This document shows positions 11,685 to 22,550 of a stretch of 64,000 nt of DNA, piece by piece. A program made the position numbers and the translations under genes. Each line of letters begins with the position of its first letter. Position 1 is the stretch's first letter. This DNA comes from Eucommia ulmoides. Taxonomy: Eukaryota > Streptophyta > Magnoliopsida > Garryales > Eucommiaceae. The stretch covers positions 16,245,901 to 16,309,900 of the forward strand of contig CM028326.1 in the NCBI GenBank assembly GCA_016647705.1. The letters run 5' to 3'. Below the pieces are notes generated by a model, which did not search any database, was not told the origin of the DNA, and saw only the letters and a program-made list of their open reading frames with translations.

Positions 11685-14092
11685 TTCTTGTACTATAATA
11701 CTTATGGTTGCACTATAAACAACCGTGATTAGGGTTGGCAATAAAAACTGAACTGATGGGTAATCGAGCGAAATCAAACCGAATGGTTCAATTTTGAATA
11801 AAATCGATTAAATTGTTTGATTGTGGTTTTGGTTTTGATATTAGCAATTGAAGCGGTTTTCATTTTGGTTTTGGAATAGTAATCATGAAATCAAACTGCA
11901 AAACTGAACTGTGTAATCGATATTTTAGATATCTTTTTATGATGTATATCCTCACTTTTATATATATATATAGGAGAGATTAAAATGTAAATAAATAATA
12001 TATTAAACAATAGTCTGCGATTTCATGGTTTTGGTTTTGATTTTTTATAAAATTGAAATTTTTTAAATGGTTCTCCAATTTTGCGCTTTTAGTTTTCGTT
12101 TTATATAAATTTAAATTTTAAAACCATTTAAAAAAAGGGAGGTTTTGGTTTGATACATGTCTAACAATTTTGATTTTGAATTTATATAAAACCGAACCGA
12201 AATCGAACCATTAACATCTCTAACCGTGTTTTCATTTAAGTGGCAATGCGGCAAGGAGGAATAAACAAGGAAGATTAAAGAATGCTTAATCATGAGAAAA
12301 GAGTTTATTTTAGATTTTTTAATAAAATAATATTTAAATTTTATTTAAACAAAATATCAAAAAGAGAGAAATTTTATTTTAAACAATTTTAAATATTATT
12401 TATTATTAATATATAGTGGTTTGAGTGAATTTAATTGTTATTCATTTTTAAAATAGTTTATATATAAACTATAACTAATTTCATAAATAAAAAATAGTTA
12501 ATTCTTAGAATAATTTTAAGTTTTAAAAATTAACAACAAATACTCTTTAAATGCTAAAAAACGTTAACAAACCATCATCTCATCCCAAATATGAAACAAA
12601 TAAAATTGGAAATGTATTACATAAATTATCAATATTTAATTCTCATTATAATTTTAAATTTAAATATTCAACACCAAGTAGTCTTTAAATACTCAAATGT
12701 AACAACAATCATTTGGTTCCAAAAGTATTAAAAATTAGAATTGAAAGCGTATTACATAAACAAAATTTATTATTATAACAAAAATTAAAGTAGAGGTTTA
12801 ATGTTAAAATTTTATTTTATTTTTTTAAATCAATGTTTTGAATTTAATTTTACTAATGTTGGGGTAGGGTTTCGTAGTTGACTTCATATATTGAACTATA
12901 AATTTTATGAAGATATAAAATAAATATGTAAATAAACTTCGATTGTCCTTCATAACGCAAATCTAAAATCGACATTTGCCAGGGAGAGAGAATAACTTTA
13001 ATAAATTTTAGATCTAAAAGTTTAAGTTTGATTTTTTCAATTTTATTTATGTAATAAGTTTTCAATTCTAATTTTGTTATTAATTTTAGAATCAAATTAT
13101 CATTGTTACGTTTGAGTATTTAAAGATTATTTGCGGTTGAATTTTTAAAATTTAAAATCCTTATAAAAAAATTAAATATTGATGATTTATGTAATACATT
13201 TCCAATTTCATTTGTTTTATATTTGGATCAAATAATAATTTGTTAAAAATAATTAAGATTTAAAGAGCACTTGCTACTAAATTTTTAAAATTTAAAATTA
13301 AATTTATTTATGAAATCAGTTACAGTTTATATATGAACTATTTCAATTTATTACTCTTTTTCTTTGAATATTTTGATGAAATTTTCATATAAAACTTTAT
13401 TTAATAATAGTTTCCTTAAGGTTCAAAGATAGTAAAATTGTAAATTTTCTAATTATTATTTTTAACCATTTATTTGGTTTGTTTATCCCTGTAGCTCTTT
13501 TTGTATATCAAATTGCTTGAATTAAAAAAAAAAATTCTTTATATTACTTCTGTTGACACTTTTAAAAAATAAAAAGTCTAAGACGTTAAGCATTTATAAT
13601 TTTTTGTTATATTTTGATTTTAAAAAAAATTATTTTCTATTTAAAAGGAATATAATTGTCATTCTATATAAAAGAATAAATTATTAAAGCGCAAAAATTT
13701 CAAACAAAGTTAGAAATCATTTGTTCCTCCATTTCAAAATTTTGGGGTGTCGTTGTTGGATTTCTAAAATGACCAAGGGAACAAATATATTTTCCTAATG
13801 ATGGACGGTGTCGTCGTAGGTTTTTCAAATGATCAGATTTCAGTGAAAGTTCCCAACAAAATATTCATGCAATACAAATACCAAAAAAAAAAAGAACATT
13901 CAACCTACTATAATAAAAATAAATAAGAATTAAATTCACTCAAACCACCATACTAATAATGAATAATATTTAAAATTTTCTCCTAATTGTTTAATCCCTG
14001 AGAAGTGCTTAACTATTCCTTAATTTCCTTTATTTACCCCCCTCTTACAATATTACTGTTGTTTATAGTGCGTCCATAAGTTTTATAATACA
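11685..14092. mobile_element. Large interrupted inverted repeat (foldback-like element)
   Basis: The outer left arm (CTATAATACTTATGGTTGCACTA at about 11695-11721) pairs with the reverse complement of 14058-14088. The inner left arm (about 12376-12800) pairs with the reverse complement of 12990-13340 and 13900-14010. Shared words include TTGGAAATGTATTACATAA and TGGTTTGAGTGAATTTAAT. The left arm is split by a hAT MITE and the right arm by ~500 bp of other DNA. No coding capacity. A third related arm is at about 22680-22830. Confidence 0.6.
11730..12222. mobile_element. Non-autonomous hAT-like MITE, 493 bp
   Basis: Starts TAGGGTTGGCAAT and ends ATTAACATCTCTA, which reads TAGAGATGTTAAT in reverse complement, giving imperfect terminal inverted repeats. 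It is flanked by the 8-bp duplications ACCGTGAT (11722-11729) and ACCGTGTT (12223-12230), with one mismatch. The interior is rich in GGTTTTGG and CGAACC words and has no ORF. Eight-base duplications and TAGGG-type ends fit hAT elements. Confidence 0.8.
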
Positions 14093-14560
14093 CGAAGAAT
14101 CATGTTTCTCTTTAATTTCTCTCTTTAATATTTTATCTAAATATTATATTTATCATTAATATATTGATTTGGGTGAATTTAGTTGTTATTTATTATTAAT
14201 ATAGGGGTTCAATGATTTTTTTTTTTTTTAATTTGAAATATTGAGATTTTCCTTTAAAAAAAATTAAAATAAAAAAACTGTTCTAGACTTTTTAAATTTT
14301 AAATTTTTTTTTTCTTTTTTTCTTTTTTTATATTTTTGGTTTCTTATATAAGTTTTAAGAGATGTAATAAAAAAAAAAAATTATCGTTTTATGCAACCAA
14401 TTTCATATATAAAATTTATATCTATACTTTTTTTTTTTTTTTTACCTTTTTGGTGCAATATATATCTAATATCTAATCTAACACTAATAGCTAAAATTGG
14501 AAGACGTTGAAGAAAATTTATTTAACTATTGCTTGTCTCTTTAAACTAAATTTTTATAAT
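14093..14560. other. AT-rich sequence, no gene
   Basis: Long T and A runs. One ~110-bp stretch (about 14315-14425) resembles the direct repeats at 21838-21950 and 22428-22550. Nothing coding. Confidence 0.5.
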
Positions 14561-14776
14561 ACTAATTGAAAACGAATATTGCAAAATTGGAAAAAAAAAA
14601 TTAATTATTTCAAAAAATCCAAAATAATACATAGTTCACTCACAGATACCAAAAAAAATACAAATCTCACTATATTTTTTAAAAAATGAATAAAAATAAA
14701 ATTATATTTAAATAATAAAATAAAATACATGTAAAAACTATTTCAAAACCTACGCTTAGCGCGAGCCTAAAACTAG
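14561..14776 (+). mobile_element. Helitron 3' end (copy b)
   Basis: The last ~215 bp of the same Helitron family. It ends in a hairpin (CGCTTAGCG core, 14749-14765) and then CTAAAACTAG followed by T. A hairpin about 10 bp before a CTRR end, inserted before T, is the Helitron 3' signature. The MULE A terminal sequence starts immediately downstream. Confidence 0.8.
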
Positions 14777-15069
14777 TATATTATAATGGGGCGCACACCG
14801 ATTAGTCCTAAAAAGTCTCGCTAATTACCGAATAAACCCAGTCGCTTTTTCATGCACCGATCAGCACTTTTGTCCTCATTGGACGATTTTACCTTTCATT
14901 AATTAGGCGCTCATCTTTCCGCTAAAACACTGATGAAAAATATTTGTTCTGATGCAACTTAATTCGCGCAACTCAATCATGCCAAACGCTAATGAAAATT
15001 TTTTGTTCTGATTTCTAAAAAATAATCTATAATATCTAACCTGTAAGATCTACAAAGTAAATTTGCCTT

Positions 15070-15970
15070 TCTTTACATGTTGAATGTAACATCTTCTATT
15101 CACAAAGTCAATTTGTGTCCATTGACGTGTTGAATGTAACACGGCTTGTGTTTACAAATTGAATTTGCTTTTCTTAACGTGTTGAATGTAACATCTTTTG
15201 AAGAACACTATTTTTTTTGTCAATTAACGTGTTGAATGTAACATCTTCTTATTTCCACAGAAAAACATCATTTTTTGTGTCCATTGACGTGTTGAATGTA
15301 ATACGGCTTGTGTTTACAAATTCAATTTGCTTTTCTTAACGTGTTGAATGTAACATCTTCTAAAGAACACCATTTTTTTTGTCTATTAACATGTTGAATG
15401 TAACATCTTCTTATTTCCACGGAAAAACGCCATTTTTCGTGTCTATTAACATGTTGAATGTAACACGGTTTGTGTTCATAAATGTCAATTTGCTTTTATT
15501 AACGTGTTGAATGTAACACTTTCTGAAGAACACCATTTTTTTTTTGTCTATGAACGTGTTGAATGTAACATCTTCTTATTTCCATAGAAAAATGTCATTC
15601 TTTGTGTCCATTGACGTGTTGAATGTAACACGACTTGTGTTTATAAATTCAATTTGCTTTTCTTAACGTGTTGAATGTAACATATTCTGAAGAAACAACA
15701 TTTTTTTGTGTCTATTAACGTGTTGAATGTAACATCTTCTTATTTCCACGGAAAAATGCCTTTTTTGTGTCTATTGACGTGTTGAATATAACACGGCTTA
15801 TGTTCACAAATTCAATTTGCTTTCCTTAACGTGTTGAATGTAACATCTTCTTAGTTCCACGGAAAAATGCCATTTTTCGTGACTATTAACGTGTTGAATG
15901 TAACACGGCTTGTGTTCATAAATGTTAATTTGCTTTTATTAACATGTTGAATGTAACATCTTCTGAAAAA
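15070..15970 (+). repeat. Higher-order tandem array of GTTGAATGTAACA
   Basis: Seventeen copies of (ACGT)GTTGAATGTAACA occur in ~900 bp. Copies carry three successive tails (CACGGCTTGTG, CATCTTCTGAAG and CATCTTCTTATTTCCACGG) that repeat in that order. This gives a 162-164 bp higher-order unit starting near 15124, 15286, 15449, 15613 and 15777, the last one shortened. The array lies in the subterminal region of MULE A. Confidence 0.9.
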
Positions 15971-16004
15971 TACCATTTTTTGTCTATTTTGTTTTTGTCA
16001 TTCA

Positions 16005-16150
16005 ATTTGTTAGGACTGTGTTACATTCAACACTGTCATATGGTTTTTTGTCACTAATTCAACAATTTTTGTCCATAGGCTTCTTTGTGTTACATTCAAC
16101 ACTGTCATAGGTTCCTTTTTGCATTCAACAGTCATAGGCAACACATTCAG
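16005..16150 (+). repeat. Inner left block of inverted word copies (MULE A)
   Basis: Contains GTGTTACATTCAACACTGTCATA twice in slightly varied form, plus GCATTCAACAGTCATAGGC. The same pieces appear in inverted orientation at 20995-21110, so the two blocks form an inverted repeat around the gene. Confidence 0.75.
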
Positions 16151-16291
16151 CACATATAAAAAAGGACAACAACAATTGTGTATGACATTGTGTATATACA
16201 ATGGATTACATACAAAAAATAACTTCAAAAAAGCAGTTTTCCAAAAAAAATATTGTGGAAATCTAGAAGTTCAATAACATTTATCCATTTT

Positions 16292-19200
16292 TCAGTTAGG
16301 TTTGGGTTCATTTGCTGTGCGAGTGTGATATGAGTCAAGCATCCATCTTCTTGGTACATCATTTAAGAAGTCATGAATGATAGCAGCACGTTCCATGCAA
16401 AACCCGTGCAAGCCCATATTGGTAAGGATTTTCTTCTTCCTAAAGATCTTCTTCATTAAATGGATGATGCATACTCCACAATCAACCCTATAAATTCAAC
16501 ATCACGAACATTCAAACAACTATTCTTTTTTTTTTTATTATTGAATGATGAATGACTTAAATTATTAAGTTATATATGCGGTACTTACACTGATGAACCT
16601 TGATCTGGTACATCACCAACATTAACATCTTATCTTCTGAAGGATTAGCCTACTCATGCTCTAAATTATTTTTGCTGAGTAGTTGATCTACGTATGCAAT
16701 CTATAGGTGGACAAATACCGTCAATTATTGTTGGTTATAATAGCAACAAAAAATGTTTTTTGAAAATACAAGCTTATAAGTTTTTTCGCATTTTCGAAAA
16801 AAGGGTCAACTGTGCCTCTTCATCTCAGATTAACAGAATTATAATGATGCCATGTTGACTTTTTCTTATCACACACAGCTAAGGTCCAATGCCCAGTTGT
16901 TAGAGTAGGGCTAGCAGTGTTTATGGGAAAATGAACATAACGGCATTCAGATGTGAAAGCACAGATTATGTCAGGGTTCAAAAATTTGTTAAGTGTGAGT
17001 TCATCCCCTTCAAGAATCCATGACTGTAGAAAACATTTTTAACATATGTGTGGATACATTTTGTAGATGTATAACAGTCAAATGGAAAAGAAGCAAAATG
17101 TACTCATCCAACATGTACTATTTATGAAAAATGATTGATCAGAAAGAATGTCGCCAAGCTGTTTTAAATCATTTGCCATATTCATTTGTTCGAGGCACAA
17201 GAGCTCCATAACACCATTAATGACCTGATTAAATAAGCATCAATATGTTTAGAATATGCATCAGAGTTTTATAATGTTAATACATATTATACTCAACATC
17301 CACATGTTAAATGTAACATCATACAGATTTTAATAGTGCATACATAAAACAAAACAACAATTGATGTTACATTCAACATCCACAGGTGTTTGAATGTAAC
17401 ATCATATCGATTAAACAAAATATATATATATTGGGTAACTCACAAAATTTGTCAGCTGTTTTTCCCATAGTAGATCAAGAATGTCAACAAAGGAGACCTG
17501 TGCAAAAGTCCGTTCTCCGCCCCAAACGAATGCTCTAATTGTAGAAATAAGAAAATATTTTTCATTGGATCAGCACATAACAATCGAGACATAAATGAAA
17601 ATGAAAAATAATAAAGATGGAAGAATGAGACTTACGTATAATCCTCTGTTTGCATAATAACCTCTAGGAGTTTCCATTCGTCTTCGGTTAACATTATAGC
17701 CACAACACTATCTCGGGAAGGCAGCATGCGTGACTCATCCAACTCAGTAGTCATTTTGCTGGATTCTCCTTGATATACTATAGTGCCCTTTGACTGATTG
17801 GTTGTCATTGGATTTTCCTTCTTAGTAGCTTTTATAAGCCTCTTCGATCGTTTTGCAGGAATGTGATATTCATGGACCGACCCCTCACCAGTTTTTCGTG
17901 TCCTCACGCGGCTTTTAATATTTTTTTACAAGTGATGTGGGGGTTGTCATATGTGTTTTTTGACGTGTACTTCTTCGTGTAACCATTTTGTCAGGCAGAT
18001 TTGGACATTTGACTACTGGTTCACGATCATGTTTGGCAATCTCACATGCTTGTTGGGCAATAATAGAATCGCGCTCTTCTAATGCCGAATTATAAAACTT
18101 TGCGATCTCCACAACCTGTTCTTTGAATTCTTGCTCTTTCTGAATGGACTGTGTAACAGAATGCACCACAACCTCTTCTAGATGTTCCTGGAGTACTATT
18201 TTTTCAGTAACAAGTTTTTCTGTTTGCGTAATAATGTGTACCTTTGTTTCAACCAGTGAATTGGTCAATTGGGCTTTTAAAATTTCAATCTCCTTCTTCA
18301 ATTTTTTTTTTTTTTTTTTTTTATATTTCTTCTTCACCTCTTTGCATTCCTCCTTCAGACTATCATAATCACCAGCAAGTTTTTCATTTCTTTGAACAAG
18401 TTGAGCCAAGTTTTGGGACCCCCTCCCCCCCCCCCCCCCCCCCCCCCGAATTCAGCAACATCAATAGTGAACTGTTGCAAAATCTTGAGGTCAAAAGAAG
18501 GAAATTTTGACGAATCGACCTTCTTCTTGCCCTTGTGCTTGTTATCTCGACTAGACGATTCAATATCAGTATGACTTGGAAGCACAATACCCATTTGCAT
18601 TTTAACGATTGTTTCTTTAATTTCAGTCTGCTTAATCTAGACAACAGTACATGTAAGAATGTTACTTTAAATATGAAAATGATAAGAACATTTTTGATGT
18701 TACATTCAACATCCACTAGTTTTGAATGTAACATCTTAAGGATTTTAGTATTTACATATATAAACACAAGTGACCAATTGATGTTACATTCAACATCCAC
18801 AGTGTTGAATGTAACATCTTATGGATTTTACTCTGCATACAGACACTAATAGAACTCTTGACATTACATTCAACATCCACAAGATGTTGAATGTAACATC
18901 ATATGGATGATACATAACAGAGAACATGTTTGCATATAACATGCATAACTGATTATCAGATAATTGGGACAATTGCAAACCAGATGCAACTTCCATAAGT
19001 TGCATCATGTTCCATTTTTTCCAGCATGGAATAGAATATTGCCGCCCTTCAACTTCTTTAAGCAAATATGTGTGCTCGCATAACCAAAACTGAATAAAAA
19101 ATGCACCACATCATTAAATTTGAAACGTAAAACATAAGGGGAAAAATGATGTGTACTAGAGAATAATGTAAAAAAAAAGAGAATTATATAACCTGCAATG

Positions 19201-20339
19201 CGATAACACATCCAGTAACAGTTTCTGGTCTGTGGTAACCTGAGGCAATCGATGACATCAAGTTTGAATGAATTGCTTCAGCCCAGTTATAAGTCACCAT
19301 CATTCCTAAATCCTCAACATTCATGATATCAGAGACACCAGCAGCTTGACCCTTGTTTGAAAAAAAACAAGTTGCTATGAGATGCAAGCATAGCAGACGA
19401 GCAACATCTTGTACATCTTCATGGTTATTACTGGCCAATGCTTTGACAATTTCATTCTTTATCTCAACAATACTCAACCTGTTTTTAGACAAGCGCCTCA
19501 TTGCTAAGAATTTAGAACCCATTTTTTTTTGCATAACGACTAGGGAGTCGTTTATGCGCTAGTGGTAATCCAAAACTCAACTGGACATCGTTGCTTGTAA
19601 ATGTAACCAGTTTTGATCCAAGCTTGAATGCTTTTTTATATGGGTCATATGAGCGAATGATGTTGGCGATGAGAGAATCTATTTTGTGGAATGAACTGAT
19701 CCCACTCTCCCATCGCAGGAGAGCATTTATTGTGTTCCAAAATGGAATTGTCCGCAGAATTTGAAAGTGTTCACGTTGAAGATGAATAGACTTGATTAAC
19801 GAATGAAATTGCGATAGATTTGAACGGTATTTTATTGGTTGCATAGTCTTCTTTGGCTCTGAAACTACCAAAAAACAAATGCAATGCAGTCAAGTTTAAA
19901 GGTACATACTACACATTTATAGATGATTTGGTTGGAAGATCAATCAACAGTTAATGGAAGAAGGAAAATTACTTACCTATGATCTCATCAGATTCAGTGG
20001 ATGAGTTCATTTGTTGCGTTGCATGAAGAAAAGGGACATCTTCTGAACAATCATTACAATGTCACATTTTTTTCAAAAAACAACAAACAGTGTTACATAT
20101 ATAACAAATGTTACGTTTAACATAGTTGCACTTTTCAACATATGTGTTTCGTATGCATGTAAAGGATAACATATTATTGTACGGATAATGTTTTGAAATT
20201 TACACATAGCGCATCGAACATACATCGTTGAGAATTATCAAAGATAAGATAAGAGCACAGTACCTGAATCAGACAAATTTACCAGATCATCAGCCTTGTT
20301 AGGATTCTTAGTCACCATTTTTCTTCTTGTGTGCACCAT
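16292..20339 (-). pseudogene. MULE A Ulp1-like (C48) cysteine peptidase gene with DUF1985-like N-terminus
   Basis: A multi-exon gene, exons read by eye: 20339-20264 (MVHTRRKMVTKNPNKADD), 20042-19977, about 19862-19193 (YDPYKKAFKLGSKLVTFTS, DUF1985-like), 19089-18950 (FWLCEHTYLLKEVEG), 18636-17636 (FPSFDLKI, Gly run, then coiled coil with VHIITQTEKLVTEK), 17534-17444, and peptidase exons below 17230. The peptidase shows GHWTLAVCDKKKSTWHHYNS near 16890 and VDCGVCIIHLMKK with the Cys codon at 16478-16480. In Ulp1 enzymes these hold the His, Asp and Cys; here the Asp position is Asn. Likely damage: one TGA just after HYNSVNLR, and frame shifts at homopolymers near 19523, 18421-18447 and 17930. 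Some of these may be sequencing errors. Ulp1 enzymes process or remove SUMO. The substrate of this class is unknown. Confidence 0.8.
17285..18905. repeat. Word hairpins in introns of the MULE A Ulp1 gene
   Basis: Inverted pairs GATGTTACATTCAACATCCAC...GTTGAATGTAACATC occur at about 17289-17315, 17362-17405, 18698-18734, 18781-18819 and 18861-18901. They give stems of 13-16 bp around a short CATCCAC-type loop. All fall between the exons listed for the gene. Confidence 0.8.
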
Positions 20340-20589
20340 TTTTTTGCCAGTTTGAGGATGAGAACAACGGGAGAGAATAGAGCAAAAAGGTGTTTTTTGG
20401 TTGCGTATGCGAGAAGATGAAAAGTTTGGGAAATGAAATGAATCGGTACAAAAATGACGTTTGAGTGAGGGCACGTTTTCCAAAGGACGTCGCCGACGCA
20501 ATATCTCTGTAGAGGGTACAAAATGCGCGATTTTGGGGGGAAATAATATAGTGTATCGTGGAATATGAGTGATACATTAAAAAAGTCAT

Positions 20590-21110
20590 ATAAAATGAGC
20601 ACAAGCTGTGTTACATTCAACAGGTTAATATAAAAACTTATATAATGAACACAAGTCGTGTTACATTCAACACGTTAATAGATAAAAAAAAATGGCGTTT
20701 TTCCGTGGAAATAAGAAGATGTTACATTCAACACGTTAACAGACACGAAAAAAAATATTTTTCAGACGATGTTACATTTAACAAGTTAAGAAACGCAAAT
20801 TGACTTTTGTGAACACAAGCCGTGTTACATTCAACACGTTAATAGACACGAAAAATGACATTTTTCCATGAAACTAATAAGATGTTACACAAGATGTTCA
20901 ATTGTAGGACACAAAAAATGGCGTGCTTCAGAAGATGTTACATTCAACACGTTAAGAAATGCAAAATGACTGTGTCTATTGACGTGTTACATTCAATAGA
21001 CAGTGTTGAATGTAACACGAATAAGCCTATGATAGTGTTGAATGTAACACAAAGAAGTCTATGACAAAAAAGTTGAATGCATGACAAAAAAGCCTATGAC
21101 TGTTGAATGC
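20590..21110 (-). repeat. Right array of MULE A (inverted copy of left arrays)
   Basis: About seven copies of TGTTACATTCAACACGTTAA with linkers such as TTTTTCCGTGGAAATAAGAAG, the reverse complement of the linkers at 15070-15970. These are followed by the block at 20995-21110 that mirrors 16005-16150. The arrangement makes long, repeat-built inverted ends. Confidence 0.85.
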
Positions 21111-21114
21111 ATTC

Positions 21115-21591
21115 ATCTTCCTTCTATAACATCTCAACTTTTTAAGAGCTCAACAACACTATATTCCTTCTTTTTCAACATTTTGAGTATATTTAAATTA
21201 TTAAGAATATTTGTTAATGAATTTCATTTTAAATAATTTGAACACGCATATTTCTTTAAAATTAAAAATTATGTTGAACTAAAATTTTATCATTTATCAA
21301 ATATTAAACAATACTTTTAATTTCAACACCCAAAAGTAAAATATTCAGAATACTAATTGAAAACAAATATTACAAGATAGAAATAAAATTTTCAAATATT
21401 ACAAAATAATACATAGTTTACCCACTGAAAGAAAAAAAAAAAAAAAAAAAAAAAAAAAAACATTACAAACCCCACTAACTAATACAAAATATTTTTTAAA
21501 AAATAACAAATATAAATTATTTTTAAATAATCAAATAAAATAAGCAAAAAAATTATTTCAAAACCTGCGCTTAGCGCGGGACTAAAGCTAG
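21115..21591 (+). mobile_element. Helitron 3' end (copy c)
   Basis: About 475 bp similar to copy a. It ends with the hairpin CCTGCGC-TTA-GCGCGGG (21564-21580) and then ACTAAAGCTAG, followed by T at 21592. The terminus is canonical. Its upstream limit coincides with the right edge of MULE A, so the original 5' part of this Helitron is missing or displaced. Confidence 0.85.
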
Positions 21592-21617
21592 TATATATTA
21601 AAAGATGAAGATGAAAC

Positions 21618-21673
21618 TTGAGAATGAATGAGAGTTTAATAAATATATTTCTTGCATTCTCATTCATTCTCAA
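21618..21673. repeat. 16-bp perfect inverted repeat
   Basis: TTGAGAATGAATGAGA at 21618-21633 and its exact reverse complement at 21658-21673, with weaker pairing beyond. It sits 26 bp after the Helitron end. A small foldback element is possible. Confidence 0.8.
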
Positions 21674-21837
21674 TTTACATCTTTAAAATCCCTAATAAAT
21701 GCTCACAAAACCCATTATTCACAATTTGCTCTCTTTAATTAACATTTTATTTAAATAAATTTTAAATAATAAATAAATAAATAAATAAAAGCTATAAATG
21801 TTTCACTTACTAGATTTTTCATTTTTTTTTAAAAAAT

Positions 21838-22550
21838 AAAATAAAATCTTTTCTTTTTATTTTTGAATTCTTTGTTTCTCATATAAGTGTTGATAGAAAT
21901 AATATTTTTTTTTTCTTTGCAAATAATTTCATACTTACTAGATGATGCAGCGTACGTTGTGAAACATGGACTGCGTATCCACACTCGTTGATTCACAAAG
22001 AATACAGAGAAATTAATTGGAAAATTGAGAAAAATTCAATAGAGATTAAAGATAAACTGTCTAGTTAGCCGTAAAGCGGCTTTACAAACATTATAAATCA
22101 AAATTCTAAACGCATAAATTATAAAAATTGCAGAAAAAGTCCTTGAACTATTGAAAAATCACAAAACTAGCTCAAATTTTCGCGTAAAAACAAAAAGTGC
22201 CGTTTTGACCCTTGAAACGATGGAATTTGACTAAAATCACGTCGGACGCCGGAAATAGCCGCTGACTTTGCTCAGAAGGCCATTTCCACCTAAAAAAATG
22301 GTATTTTTTGTAAAAAAAAAAAAGGGTCACAATTGACTTTTCTGATCCAATTGGGTCCTTTTGGGCTTTAGAGTGCTCTCTTTGGGCAAAAACAAAACAT
22401 CACTAAACTTTTTATTTTGAAAAAATATCTTCTTTTTTTTTTTTAATTATTTTTATATTCTTTGTTTCTCATGTAAGTGTTGATAGAAGTAATAATTTTT
22501 CTTTCTTTCTTTTTATGCAAATACTTTCATATACAAAACTAGATAAAAAG
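21838..22550 (+). repeat. ~115-bp direct repeats flanking a 470-bp segment
   Basis: 21838-21950 and 22428-22550 share TTCTTTGTTTCTCAT(A/G)TAAGTGTTGATAGAA and the sequence after it. The segment between (about 21955-22425) is of different composition, with words such as CGTCGGACGCCGG, and looks inserted. It may be a piece of an LTR; I could not assign it. Confidence 0.55.

Larger units (their letters stand above)
14777..21114 (-). mobile_element. MULE A: Ulp1-carrying Mutator-like element without transposase
   Basis: The left terminal region (about 14790-14920, with GTCCTA, TAATTACCGAATA and ATTGGACGATTTTACC) resembles the left end of MULE B (GTCCTA, TTATTACCAAATA, ATTGGAC, GATAGTTTTGCCC). Inside are a tandem array of GTTGAATGTAACA (15070-15970), a Ulp1-like gene on the minus strand, and the inverted counterpart of the array (20590-21110). 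The right outermost terminus appears lost; Helitron copy c begins at 21115. No transposase is present, so it would have depended on one in trans. MULEs carrying Ulp1-like genes are known in plants (Kaonashi type in Arabidopsis, CUMULE in melon). Confidence 0.75.

Noticed and set aside
14777-14800. Helitron 5' end directly after copy b
   Set aside because: The expected TC start is absent, so a tandem Helitron carrying MULE A cannot be claimed from this sequence.
15070-15970. CRISPR-like appearance of evenly spaced repeats
   Set aside because: The spacers are themselves repeated in a fixed rotation, there are no cas genes, and the region is clearly a plant transposon terminus.
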